A DNA stretch of 64,000 nt from VRUE01 sp963742535 (GTDB taxonomy: Bacteria; Actinomycetota; Thermoleophilia; Solirubrobacterales; 70-9). Of the stretch, positions 34,728 through 42,414 are shown in pieces. How positions within the stretch are numbered: the first letter of the stretch is position 1; each line of letters starts with the position of its first letter. The notes beneath the pieces were generated by a model. The model made no database searches. It had not been told where the DNA came from and saw only the letters and a list, made by a program, of their open reading frames with translations. A program made the position numbers and the translations under genes. The stretch is from NCBI GenBank assembly GCA_963742535.1, contig CAVUMC010000002.1, positions 1,798,001-1,862,000 on the forward strand, read 5' to 3'.

Positions 34728-35690
34728 ATGCACCGTGTTGTGGCTCTTTGCTTGGAGGGAGTGGTCGCCTTCGACCTCGCCGCCCCGGCGCAGGCGTTCT
34801 CCGTTGCTTTCCGCGGGCCTGGGGAGCCCCTCTACGAGTTCTCGACCTGCTCGCTGGACGGCCGCCCCCTGGGTTCCACCACGGGGTTCGGCGTCATTCC
34901 CGAGGGCGACGCCTCGCTGCTGCGCAAGGCGGACACCGTTGTCGTGCCCGCCTACTTCGACGTCTTCTCACCCCCGCCTGAGGAGGCGTCGGCGGCGCTG
35001 CGAGAGGCCGCGGCCCACGGCGCTCGCGTGATCTCGGTCTGCACCGGTGCCTTCGCCCTTGCCCATGCCGGGCTGCTGGACGGTCGCCGGGCGACGACGC
35101 ACTGGGCCTTCGCCGAGGAGATGGCGCGCCGCTTTCCCGCGGTCGAGGTCGACGCCGCGGCGCTCTACGTCGACGAAGGTGCCGTGATGACCTCGGCCGG
35201 GCTCAGCGCCGGAATCGACCTCTGCCTGCACGTGATCCGCGAGGACCACGGTGCCGCTGTTGGGGAGCAGGTGGCCCGGCACATGGTTGCCGCTCCTCAT
35301 CGCGAGGGCGGCCAGGCGCAGTTCATCGAGCGGCCCGACCCGCTCGTATCTTCCCTCGGTTCCCTGGAGGGCACCCGGCGCTGGGCGGCCGAGCGCCTGT
35401 CCGAGCCGCTCGACGTTGCGGGGATGTCCCAGCACGCCGGTGTCAGCCCGCGCACCTTCGCCCGCCGCTTCCGTGAGGAGACCGGGACCACGCCGCTGCA
35501 GTGGCTGCTCGTCCGCCGCGTGCAGGAGGCGCGCCGCCTGCTCGAGCAGACCGACCTGCCGATCGACGCCGTCGCCTGGCGCGCTGGCTTCGGCACGGCC
35601 GCCTCGCTTCGCGACCACTTCCGCCGCATCACCGCGACCACCCCGACCGCATACCGGCGCACCTTCAAGTCCGCCATCGCTACTGGCTGA
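34728..35690 (+). CDS. GlxA-family transcriptional regulator (DJ-1/PfpI domain plus AraC HTH)
   Basis: 320 aa. Residues 1-190 form a DJ-1/PfpI-type domain with Cys105 in SVCTGAFALAHAGLLDGRR and an HWAF segment. Residues about 215-318 form the AraC DNA-binding domain with two HTHs (LDVAGMSQHAGVSPRTFARRFREE and LPIDAVAWRAGFGTAASLRDHFRR). Such proteins sense small molecules and activate neighbouring catabolic genes. It is divergent (98 bases) from the stand-alone DJ-1 gene. Confidence 0.9.
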   Translation: MHRVVALCLEGVVAFDLAAPAQAFSVAFRGPGEPLYEFSTCSLDGRPLGSTTGFGVIPEGDASLLRKADTVVVPAYFDVFSPPPEEASAALREAAAHGARVISVCTGAFALAHAGLLDGRRATTHWAFAEEMARRFPAVEVDAAALYVDEGAVMTSAGLSAGIDLCLHVIREDHGAAVGEQVARHMVAAPHREGGQAQFIERPDPLVSSLGSLEGTRRWAAERLSEPLDVAGMSQHAGVSPRTFARRFREETGTTPLQWLLVRRVQEARRLLEQTDLPIDAVAWRAGFGTAASLRDHFRRITATTPTAYRRTFKSAIATG

Positions 35691-35735
35691 CTTCGCGTTT
35701 TCTCGTCCTATTGGAGTACAAAAGACGAAGTCAGC
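35686..35735 (+). terminator. Inverted repeat after the GlxA-type gene
   Basis: 35686-35695 and 35726-35735 pair perfectly over 10 bp and the stem continues with four A-T pairs after a 2-base internal loop, leaving an 18-base loop. TTTAA follows. It overlaps the regulator's stop and ends just before the next GTG, so it may separate the two transcripts or control the second. Confidence 0.45.
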
Positions 35736-35741
35736 TTTAAA

Positions 35742-36218
35742 GTGGCGACGGTGAGTCGCCGTGACCAGATCAAGCTGAGTGACGCCGAGCTGCTCGAGCT
35801 GTTCGGGGGCGAGCGCGTCGCCATCGTCACCAGCCTCGGACCGCGCGGCTGGCCCCACTCGATGCCGATGTGGTTCGTGCCCCGCGAGGGCGAGATCTGG
35901 ATCTGGACCTACGCCAAATCGCAGAAGGTGCGCAACCTCGAACGCGATCCTCGCGCCACCGTCCTGGTCGAGGCCGGGCACGAGTACAACGAGCTGCGCG
36001 GGGTGATGATCGAGGCCGAGGCGGAGATTCACCGCGATCCCACCATCGTGCTCTGCTTTGCCGAAGAGTTGACTCTGCGCTACGCGGAGGGGATCTCCTC
36101 GGTCGAGGGCGACGCCAAGGCGGCGCTCGAAGCGCAGGCCCCGAAGCGGGTCGCGATCCACTTCAAGCCGGTCCGGGTGGCGAGCTGGGATCACCGCAAG
36201 CTGGGCGGGACTTACTGA
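35742..36218 (+). CDS. PPOX-class (pyridoxamine 5'-phosphate oxidase-like) flavin/F420 protein
   Basis: 158 aa split-barrel protein: ERVAIVTSLGPRGWPHSMPMWFV, then IWIWTYAKSQKVRNLERDPRATVLVEAG and ELRGVMIEAEAEI, typical of small PPOX-like oxidoreductases that bind FMN or F420. In actinobacteria many are F420-dependent reductases. The C-terminal strand (AIHFKPVRVASWDHRKL) closes the barrel. The start is GTG 35742. No specific substrate is suggested. Confidence 0.82.
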   Translation: MATVSRRDQIKLSDAELLELFGGERVAIVTSLGPRGWPHSMPMWFVPREGEIWIWTYAKSQKVRNLERDPRATVLVEAGHEYNELRGVMIEAEAEIHRDPTIVLCFAEELTLRYAEGISSVEGDAKAALEAQAPKRVAIHFKPVRVASWDHRKLGGTY

Positions 36219-36298
36219 GCGTTTACATCCCGGCGATACCGTCGTCGGCCGCGCGTGTTAGGAAGTGACCTGCACGTACCGCACTTCACCTCACTGCC

Positions 36299-37414
36299 TT
36301 GAGACACGCCAAGACCATCGTCCTGCTGCTGGCGCTTGCCGCCACCCTGCTCGCGCCCGCCGCGGCACAGGCCCTGCCGCGCGGCTTCTTCGGCATCGCC
36401 CCGCAGACGCCGCTCAGCGACACCGACGCCAGCTACATGAAGGCGGGTGGGATCACCAGCGTGCGCTGGCCGCTCAACTGGGCCTCGGTGCAGCCGACCA
36501 AGAAGGGCGGCTATGACTGGAGCGGCTTCGACCCCGCTGTTGCCGCCGCTTCTCGCCACGGGCTGACGATCCTCCCCTTCGTCTACGGGACCCCGAGCTG
36601 GGTTGCCGGCAAGCCGACGACCCTGCCGGTGCTCAACGGGAAGGCGCGCAAGGCCTGGCAGGCCTTCGTCACGGCCGCGGTCGAACGCTACGGGCCAGAA
36701 GGCACGTTCTGGAACGATCACGCCCCCAACCAGGCTGAAATCAACTACGTGCCGGCGGTGCCGCGGCCGCAGCCGATTCGCCTCTGGCAGGTCTGGAACG
36801 AGGCGAACTTCTTCTACTTCGCCTACCCGGTCTCACCGAGTCGCTACGCGCAGCTGCTTCGCCTCACCTACACGACGATCAAGGCGGCTGACCCGACCGC
36901 CAAAGTGATGCTCTCGGGGCTCTTCGGCAATCCCGACGAGGGCGGCAAGAAGGCGATGGATGCAACCAAGTTCCTCACCAAGCTCTACGCCGTGCGCGGC
37001 ATCAAGAACTACTTCGATGCGGTCGCGCTCCACCCCTACGCCTTCCACGTTGACGACCTCGAAGCGCTGACCGAAGAAGTGCGCGAAATCATGGTCGAAA
37101 ACCAAGACACGGCCACCGGCCTCTATCTCACCGAGATGGGCTGGGGCTCTCAGAACGACTCCAAGATTGTCGCCTTCGAGCAGGGAATCCAGGGCCAGGC
37201 GCGCGAACTGCGCAAGGCCTACCGCTTCCTAATCGCCGAACGCAACAAACTCAACATCAAGGGCACCTACTGGTACTCGTGGAAGGACAACCCCGAATAC
37301 ACCGCTTGCTCCTTCTGTGACTCGGTCGGCCTCTTTCGCGCGGGGCCCAAGTTTCGTCCTAAGCCTGCCTGGCGCGCCTTCATCGCAGTGACCGGCGGGC
37401 GGGCGCGACCGTAA
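36299..37414 (+). CDS. Secreted TIM-barrel glycoside hydrolase (GH39/GH5-like)
   Basis: 371 aa with a signal peptide (residues 1-24, ending QALP). The barrel carries SVRWPLNWASVQP, a clan-A-type acid/base Glu in WQVWNEANFF (near residue 166), VALHPYAFH and the nucleophile Glu in YLTEMGWGS (near 278). These fit GH39 or GH5-like retaining glycosidases. A Cys pair lies in TACSFC. The start is TTG 36299, as no better in-frame start precedes the signal peptide. The protein in the 45.5-kb region shares its catalytic motifs. Location beside polyprenol-sugar synthases suggests a role in surface glycan turnover (inference). Confidence 0.75.
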   Translation: MRHAKTIVLLLALAATLLAPAAAQALPRGFFGIAPQTPLSDTDASYMKAGGITSVRWPLNWASVQPTKKGGYDWSGFDPAVAAASRHGLTILPFVYGTPSWVAGKPTTLPVLNGKARKAWQAFVTAAVERYGPEGTFWNDHAPNQAEINYVPAVPRPQPIRLWQVWNEANFFYFAYPVSPSRYAQLLRLTYTTIKAADPTAKVMLSGLFGNPDEGGKKAMDATKFLTKLYAVRGIKNYFDAVALHPYAFHVDDLEALTEEVREIMVENQDTATGLYLTEMGWGSQNDSKIVAFEQGIQGQARELRKAYRFLIAERNKLNIKGTYWYSWKDNPEYTACSFCDSVGLFRAGPKFRPKPAWRAFIAVTGGRARP

Positions 37415-37470
37415 CGCCGTCCCCCTCCCCAAGCTCCGCGGCGAGCGCGCCGCGCAATAGCATCGGTTCG

Positions 37471-38205
37471 ATGTCCGCTGCCCCAGCACTGGAGCCGGCT
37501 TGGCTGATCCTGCCGACTTACGACGAGGCCGAAAACCTCGAGGACTTCATCGCCGCGGTCCTGCCTGTGCTGCCGTCCTCGGCGCGGATCCTGATCGTCG
37601 ACGACAACTCCCCCGACGGCACCGGTGAGATCGCCGACAGGCTGGCCGCGGCCGAACCCCGGATCAGCGTCATGCACCGCACGCACAAGGAGGGCCTCGG
37701 CCCCGCCTACATCGCCGGCTTCCGCCACGCCCTGGAGCAGGGCGCCCAACTCCTCTTCGAGATGGACTCCGACTTCTCGCACGATCCCTCCTACCTGCCC
37801 GCCCTGCTGGCGGCGATGGAGGACGCCGACCTGGCGATCGGCTCGCGCTACGTAGCCGGTGGGGGCGTCGCCGACTGGGGCGTGGTGCGAAGAGCGATCA
37901 GTCGCGGCGGCAGCGCTTACTCGCGCGTGGTCCTCGGCCTCGACATCTGCGACCTGACGGCAGGCTTCAAGTGCTTCCGCCGCGAGGTGCTGGAGGCGAT
38001 CGATCTCGACTCGATCGAGTCGAAGGGCTACGCCTTCCAGGTCGAGATCACCTACCGCACCGTGCAGCGCGGCTTCAAAGTGGTCGAGGTGCCGATCGTC
38101 TTCCGCGATCGCGAGCGGGGGACGTCCAAGATCGACCGCTCGGTGATCAGGGAGGCGCTGTGGCGGGTGCCGCTGCTGCGCCTGCGCGGTCGCCGTCGCC
38201 GCTAG
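37471..38205 (+). CDS. Polyprenol monophosphomannose synthase-like GT2 glycosyltransferase
   Basis: A 244-aa cytosolic GT-A enzyme matching DPM1/Ppm1: ILPTYDEAENL, VDDNSPDGTGEIAD, RTHKEGLGPAYIAGF, the DSDFSHDP metal loop, GSRYVAGGG, and CDLTAGFKCFRREVL. These enzymes transfer mannose from GDP-mannose to polyprenyl phosphate, giving the lipid donor for GT-C transferases outside the membrane. No C-terminal acyltransferase or membrane domain is fused. Its 3' end overlaps the convergent membrane glycosyltransferase gene by 59 bases. Confidence 0.88.
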   Translation: MSAAPALEPAWLILPTYDEAENLEDFIAAVLPVLPSSARILIVDDNSPDGTGEIADRLAAAEPRISVMHRTHKEGLGPAYIAGFRHALEQGAQLLFEMDSDFSHDPSYLPALLAAMEDADLAIGSRYVAGGGVADWGVVRRAISRGGSAYSRVVLGLDICDLTAGFKCFRREVLEAIDLDSIESKGYAFQVEITYRTVQRGFKVVEVPIVFRDRERGTSKIDRSVIREALWRVPLLRLRGRRRR

Positions 38206-39427
38206 CCCCGAGCGCCGCGCGGGGTTCACGCAGCAGCTTCACCATCGCCCAGGAAGCATCGGCCGCGGCGAAGAGCAGGGCCAGGTTACGCAACGCCATG
38301 TTGAAGGAGCTGCCGTAGATCGGCGCCGGACCCCAGGCTCCCTGCTCGCCGTAAGTGGCGGTGGTGAGGGCGGCCGCGCCGATTACGACCCAGGCCGGGC
38401 GCGACATCCGCGTCCGTCGCTCGCTGAGGGCGACCGCGGCAAGGCCGAAGAGCCAGACCAGGTACTGGGGGCTGAGGACGCGGCTGACGACGACCAGCAG
38501 CAGGACGATCGCGAAGATGAAGTCACGGCTGACGACGGCATCGGCGAGGTCGTCCCTGCCGCCGCGAATCGCACGCGCGCGGGCGCGCCACCAGATCGCG
38601 GCGCCGATCAAGACGGCCAGCGTCGCCCACTTCAGCAGGCCGGCGACGGTGCCGCCGGGGCCGCTGGCGACCTCCGCCGCGCCTGAGCGCGAGACGGTCC
38701 GGGGCACTCCTCCGTCGACCAGGTGGCGCAGGTGCCAGGGGGTGGCGGCGACGGCTTCGACCTGGAGCCCGCGGCCACTCTGCTCACCGAGGAATTCGAG
38801 CTCGTCGCCGTGGAAGGCGATTGCCGAGACGGCGAAGACGACGGCGATCGCCGCCGCGGTGCCGAGGCAGGCGCGCAGCAGCCGTCGCCCGTCCCACTCG
38901 CCGAAGAGCACGACGACGGGCCAGACTTTGATCATCGCCCCGAGCCCTGCGAGGGCCCCGAACCAAGCCGGCCTCCGGTGGATGACGACGAGCGCCGCGA
39001 TCGCCATCGTCGTCCCCGCCAGGTCGAAGCGCAGGACCGGCACCGCCCGCAGCAGGGGCATCGCCAGGATCCAGACCCAGACGCCGGTGTCCCGCCCTTC
39101 GCGACGCGCCAGCATCGCGATCAGGCCAAAGGCGACCAGGTCGAAGACGAGCATGGTCGAGACGAAGGCGCCGCCGAAGCTCATCAGGCCCAGCAGGGGC
39201 CGCGGCGCGACCAGGAGCAAGGCTGCCCCCGGCGGGTACTGCCACAGTTCGCCGGTGGGGAGATGGTGGTCGGCCGCCAGCGAGGCCGACCAGATCTTGT
39301 AGAGGTAGACGTCTTCCAGGCCCTGCGCGTGGGCGAAGAAACCGACCAGGCTGAGGATCAGGAGGCGGGAGAGCAGCCATGCCCCGGCCCAGACCCAGAG
39401 CTTGTGGCGCCCGTAGAACGAGCTCAC
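38147..39427 (-). CDS. GT87-like integral membrane glycosyltransferase
   Basis: 426 aa with about ten transmembrane helices. The segment after TM1 has LEDVYLYKIW followed by TGELWQYPPGA, as in GT-C (GT87/DUF2029) mannosyltransferases of actinobacteria. Basic loops and an Ala-rich tail complete it. The donor is probably polyprenyl-phosphate mannose, possibly made by the neighbouring synthases (inference). The GTG at 39427 overlaps the upstream glycosyltransferase stop by 4 bases, so the long open frame upstream is not used. Confidence 0.75.
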   Translation of the reverse strand: MSSFYGRHKLWVWAGAWLLSRLLILSLVGFFAHAQGLEDVYLYKIWSASLAADHHLPTGELWQYPPGAALLLVAPRPLLGLMSFGGAFVSTMLVFDLVAFGLIAMLARREGRDTGVWVWILAMPLLRAVPVLRFDLAGTTMAIAALVVIHRRPAWFGALAGLGAMIKVWPVVVLFGEWDGRRLLRACLGTAAAIAVVFAVSAIAFHGDELEFLGEQSGRGLQVEAVAATPWHLRHLVDGGVPRTVSRSGAAEVASGPGGTVAGLLKWATLAVLIGAAIWWRARARAIRGGRDDLADAVVSRDFIFAIVLLLVVVSRVLSPQYLVWLFGLAAVALSERRTRMSRPAWVVIGAAALTTATYGEQGAWGPAPIYGSSFNMALRNLALLFAAADASWAMVKLLREPRAALGASGDGDRAGAAAAPATAPP

Positions 39428-40185
39428 TTCGCGGCGGGCGCCTTCTGTGGCGTGCCCTGGCGTCGGTAGTCGCCGCGACTGAGGTGGTGCTCGAGGAAGA
39501 CGTAGAGCACGATGAAGAGGTAACGGCTGCCCATCTCGTTGAGGCGGAGCTTGGAGACCCCGGCTGTGCGGTTGGTCCAGGAGATCGGCACGATCCCGTA
39601 GCTGTAACCGCGAACCACGGCCTTCAGTGGCAGCTCGACCGTGAGGTTGAAGTGATTGGAGAGGAAGGGCTTGAGGTTTTCGATCACCTCGCGCCGGTAC
39701 GCCTTGAAGGCGTTGGTGGTGTCGTTGTAGCGGTGCCGGAAGAGAACCCGGATGCCGAGGTTGACGATCCGGTTCATGATCAGCTTGTAGCGGGGGTAGT
39801 CGATCACCCTGGCGCCGTGGATGAAGCGCGAGCCGAAGGCGCACTCGTAGCCGCTCTCGAGCAGCCGCTGGTAGGCGACGAGGTCCTCGGGGCTGTCGGA
39901 CCCGTCCGCCATCACGATCGCCACCGCATCGCCTTCGAAGGCGTCGAGGCCGGCGCGCACGGCGAAGCCGAAGCCGTTGCGGAAGGGGGAGGGGAGGCAG
40001 CGGACCTGCGGGTGGCGCTCGCTCACACCTTCGACCACAGCCGCCGTTCCGTCGGTGCTCGAGTCGTCGACCACTACCACCTCGTGCTCGATCTCCTCTC
40101 GGGAGAGCACGGAGACGATCCCTTCAACGGTCTCGGAGACCGTCTCCTCCTCGTTGTAGGCCGGGATGACTACCGAGAGCTTCAT
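39424..40185 (-). CDS. GT2 glycosyltransferase (polyprenol-phosphate sugar synthase type)
   Basis: 253 aa: VVIPAYNEEETVSETV, VVDDSSTDGTAAVV, PFRNGFGFAVRAGL, the ADGSDSPED metal loop, FGSRFIHGA, and a C-terminal NRTAGVSKLRLNEMGSRY segment with a hydrophobic patch. It resembles DPM1/dolichyl-phosphate glucose synthases but is divergent. It overlaps the epimerase upstream by 4 bases and the membrane GT downstream by 4 bases, so the donor-synthase and GT-C steps look coupled. Confidence 0.83.
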   Translation of the reverse strand: MKLSVVIPAYNEEETVSETVEGIVSVLSREEIEHEVVVVDDSSTDGTAAVVEGVSERHPQVRCLPSPFRNGFGFAVRAGLDAFEGDAVAIVMADGSDSPEDLVAYQRLLESGYECAFGSRFIHGARVIDYPRYKLIMNRIVNLGIRVLFRHRYNDTTNAFKAYRREVIENLKPFLSNHFNLTVELPLKAVVRGYSYGIVPISWTNRTAGVSKLRLNEMGSRYLFIVLYVFLEHHLSRGDYRRQGTPQKAPAAK

Positions 40186-41255
40186 GCAGGAGCGGAAGCC
40201 CAGCGTTCGGCATTGGCCTCGTAGATTTCGCGCAGGATCTGCTCGAGGCCGCGCTTGGGCCGCCAGCCACCGTATTGGGAGCCGAACTCATCGAGGTCGC
40301 TGATCCACCAGCGGTGATCGCCGATGCGGTTGTCATCGCTCATCGCCCAGTCGAGCTTGCGCTCGGCAATCCGCTCGCAGATCTCGATCGCCTCCAGCAT
40401 CGAGCAGGCGTTCTCGCGCCCGCCGCCGATGTTGTAGACCGCCGCCGCCTTGGGGTCGGCGTGGAAGAGCAGGAAAGCGTCGACGAGGTCGGCGGCGTGG
40501 ACGTTGTCGCGCACCTGTTTGCCCGCGTAGCCGAAGACGGTGTACTTGTCGCCGGTCACGGTGCACCTCATCAGGTAGGCGAGGAAGCCGTGCAGTTGCG
40601 CGCCGGCGTGGTTGGGGCCGGTGAGGCAGCCGCCACGGAAGCAGACCGTGGGCATGTCGAAGTAACGGCCGTACTCCTGCACCAACAGGTCGGCCGCCGC
40701 CTTCGAAGCGCCGAAGAGCGAGTGCAGAGTGGAGTCGATCGACATCGTCGTGTCGACGCCGGGGAAGTAGGGGTGGTCCTCGGGCAGCTCCAGCCTGGTC
40801 TCCAGGTCGAGCAGGGGCAGCCGGTTCGGCGTGTCGCCGTAGACCTTGTTGGTCGAAGTGAAGATGAAGGTCGCCTCGGGGCAGTGGTTGCGGGTCGCCT
40901 CGAGCAGGTTGAGAGTGCCGTTGGCGTTGATGCCGAAGTCGGCCTGCGGGTCGCTGGCGGCCCAGTCGTGCGAGGGCTGGGCGGCGGTGTGGACGACCAG
41001 CTCGATCTCCTTGCCCGCCTCGGCGAAGACGCGGTCGATCCCGTCGGCGTCGCGGATGTCGAGGTCGACCGTGCGGAAACTGTCCAGCTCGCGATTGAGT
41101 CGCTCGGTCACCGAGGCGGTCGAAGCCTCTGGGCCGAAGAGCACGGCGCGGGTGTCGTTCTCGATCCCGATCACATCGAAACCCGCCTCGACCAGGCGGG
41201 ATGCGGACTCGGACCCGATCAAACCCCCGGAACCTGTGACTATCGCCTTCGGCAT
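40182..41255 (-). CDS. NAD-dependent epimerase, CDP-paratose 2-epimerase-like
   Basis: 357-aa extended SDR: TGSGGLIGSE dinucleotide loop, HTAAQPSHDWAASDP, TSTNKVYGDTPN, SLFGASKAAAD (Y replaced in the apparent YxxxK position by F, reading LFGASKAA), CFRGGCLTGPNHAGAQLHGFL, and GKQVRDNVHAADLVDAF. The AAQPSHDWA and NKVYGD signatures are those of CDP-paratose/tyvelose epimerases. If the Tyr really is absent the mechanism would be altered, so its activity deserves checking. Second gene of a four-gene minus-strand operon. Confidence 0.75.
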   Translation of the reverse strand: MPKAIVTGSGGLIGSESASRLVEAGFDVIGIENDTRAVLFGPEASTASVTERLNRELDSFRTVDLDIRDADGIDRVFAEAGKEIELVVHTAAQPSHDWAASDPQADFGINANGTLNLLEATRNHCPEATFIFTSTNKVYGDTPNRLPLLDLETRLELPEDHPYFPGVDTTMSIDSTLHSLFGASKAAADLLVQEYGRYFDMPTVCFRGGCLTGPNHAGAQLHGFLAYLMRCTVTGDKYTVFGYAGKQVRDNVHAADLVDAFLLFHADPKAAAVYNIGGGRENACSMLEAIEICERIAERKLDWAMSDDNRIGDHRWWISDLDEFGSQYGGWRPKRGLEQILREIYEANAERWASAPA

Positions 41256-41276
41256 TGCTCTCGTTGCCCCCTTTTT

Positions 41277-42344
41277 CTATTGCTCGAAGCCCAGCGCCGC
41301 GCGCAGCTCGTCCTCGTGCGCGGCAGACCAGTCAAGCAGGTCGGCCAGCACGTCTCGGGGCCCACGGCGAGGACGCCAAGAGGTTATTGAGTGCAGCCGA
41401 CCGCAATCGCTGAGGTAGATCGGGACGTCGCCGGGACGGGTCTCCGCCTCGCTGCCGATCGGCACCTCGTTGCCGGTCAGCTCGCGGCAGAGTGCCGTCG
41501 TCTCCAGTAGCGAGAGGCTGACATCGCGACCGCCGCCGACGTTGGCGACGACGCCGCTCCAGCGCTCGGGGTCGCCCAGCTGCTCCTCGACCAGGTCGAC
41601 CAGGTCGTCGACGTGGAGCAGGTCGCGCACCTGCTTGCCCGAGCCGCCGTAGCCGATGTAGGAGAGGGGGCGGCCGAAGCGGTGACTGAGCAGCCACCAG
41701 GAGAAGACGCCCTGGTCGACCTTGCCCATCTGCCAGGGGCCGGCGATGACGCCGCAGCGGTTGGTCACCGCGCGCAGGCCAAAGGCGTCGGCGTACTCCT
41801 CGATCAGGTGCTCGGCGGCGAGCTTGGTCGCGCCGTAGAGGGTGCGGGAGCCGGCCATCGGGAAATCCTCCGAGATCCCAGTCGGGCCGGCGCCGGCCAG
41901 CGGCTGCTCGCCCGCCAGCTCGAAGCGCGTCTCGCCCTCCTCCAGCCCCAGCTCGAGCTGGGGAGCGACGGGGTAGACGCGGCTGGTCGAGAGGAAGACG
42001 ACGAAGGCGCCCGCTGTCCGTGCCCGCTCGAGGCAATTGAAAGCGCCAACCAGGTTGGTCTGCACCGAGTAGGAAGCGTCGGCGAAGCCGGCCAGGACCG
42101 AGGGCTCCGCCGAGCACTCGATCATCGCGTCGAAGTCGCCCGTCGCGGCCAGGTCGGCGGGCTCGCGGACGTCGCCGTGGACGAACTCGACCCCCGCCTC
42201 GCGCAGGCGCGGCAGGTTCAGCTCCGAGCCGCGGCGCATCAGGTTGTCGAGGGCGACGATGCTCCAGCCCGGCTGGCGCGAGGCGAGTCCGACGGCGAGG
42301 TTGGCGCCGACGAAGCCGGCGCCGCCTGTGATCAGAATCCGCAC
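41277..42344 (-). CDS. NAD-dependent epimerase/dehydratase (nucleotide-sugar)
   Basis: 355 aa: ILITGGAGFVGANLAV, NLMRRGSELNLPRL, CSAEPSVLAGF, STSRVYPV, TLYGATKLAAEHLI (YxxxK), NRCGVIAGPWQMGKVDQGVFSWWL, and GKQVRDLLHVDDLV. It shares organisation with the CDP-paratose-epimerase-like gene just downstream and may be its partner. The GTG at 42344 was selected because the Rossmann strand follows at once. It is divergent from the membrane protein gene with a 70-base gap. The exact sugar is unknown. Confidence 0.8.
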   Translation of the reverse strand: MRILITGGAGFVGANLAVGLASRQPGWSIVALDNLMRRGSELNLPRLREAGVEFVHGDVREPADLAATGDFDAMIECSAEPSVLAGFADASYSVQTNLVGAFNCLERARTAGAFVVFLSTSRVYPVAPQLELGLEEGETRFELAGEQPLAGAGPTGISEDFPMAGSRTLYGATKLAAEHLIEEYADAFGLRAVTNRCGVIAGPWQMGKVDQGVFSWWLLSHRFGRPLSYIGYGGSGKQVRDLLHVDDLVDLVEEQLGDPERWSGVVANVGGGRDVSLSLLETTALCRELTGNEVPIGSEAETRPGDVPIYLSDCGRLHSITSWRPRRGPRDVLADLLDWSAAHEDELRAALGFEQ

Positions 42345-42414
42345 GCGGGTATGCGGTCGGGGGACACGGCGGCAACGATATATGTGCCGCCCCCGGCTAT
42401 ATCTTTGGCGGCTG

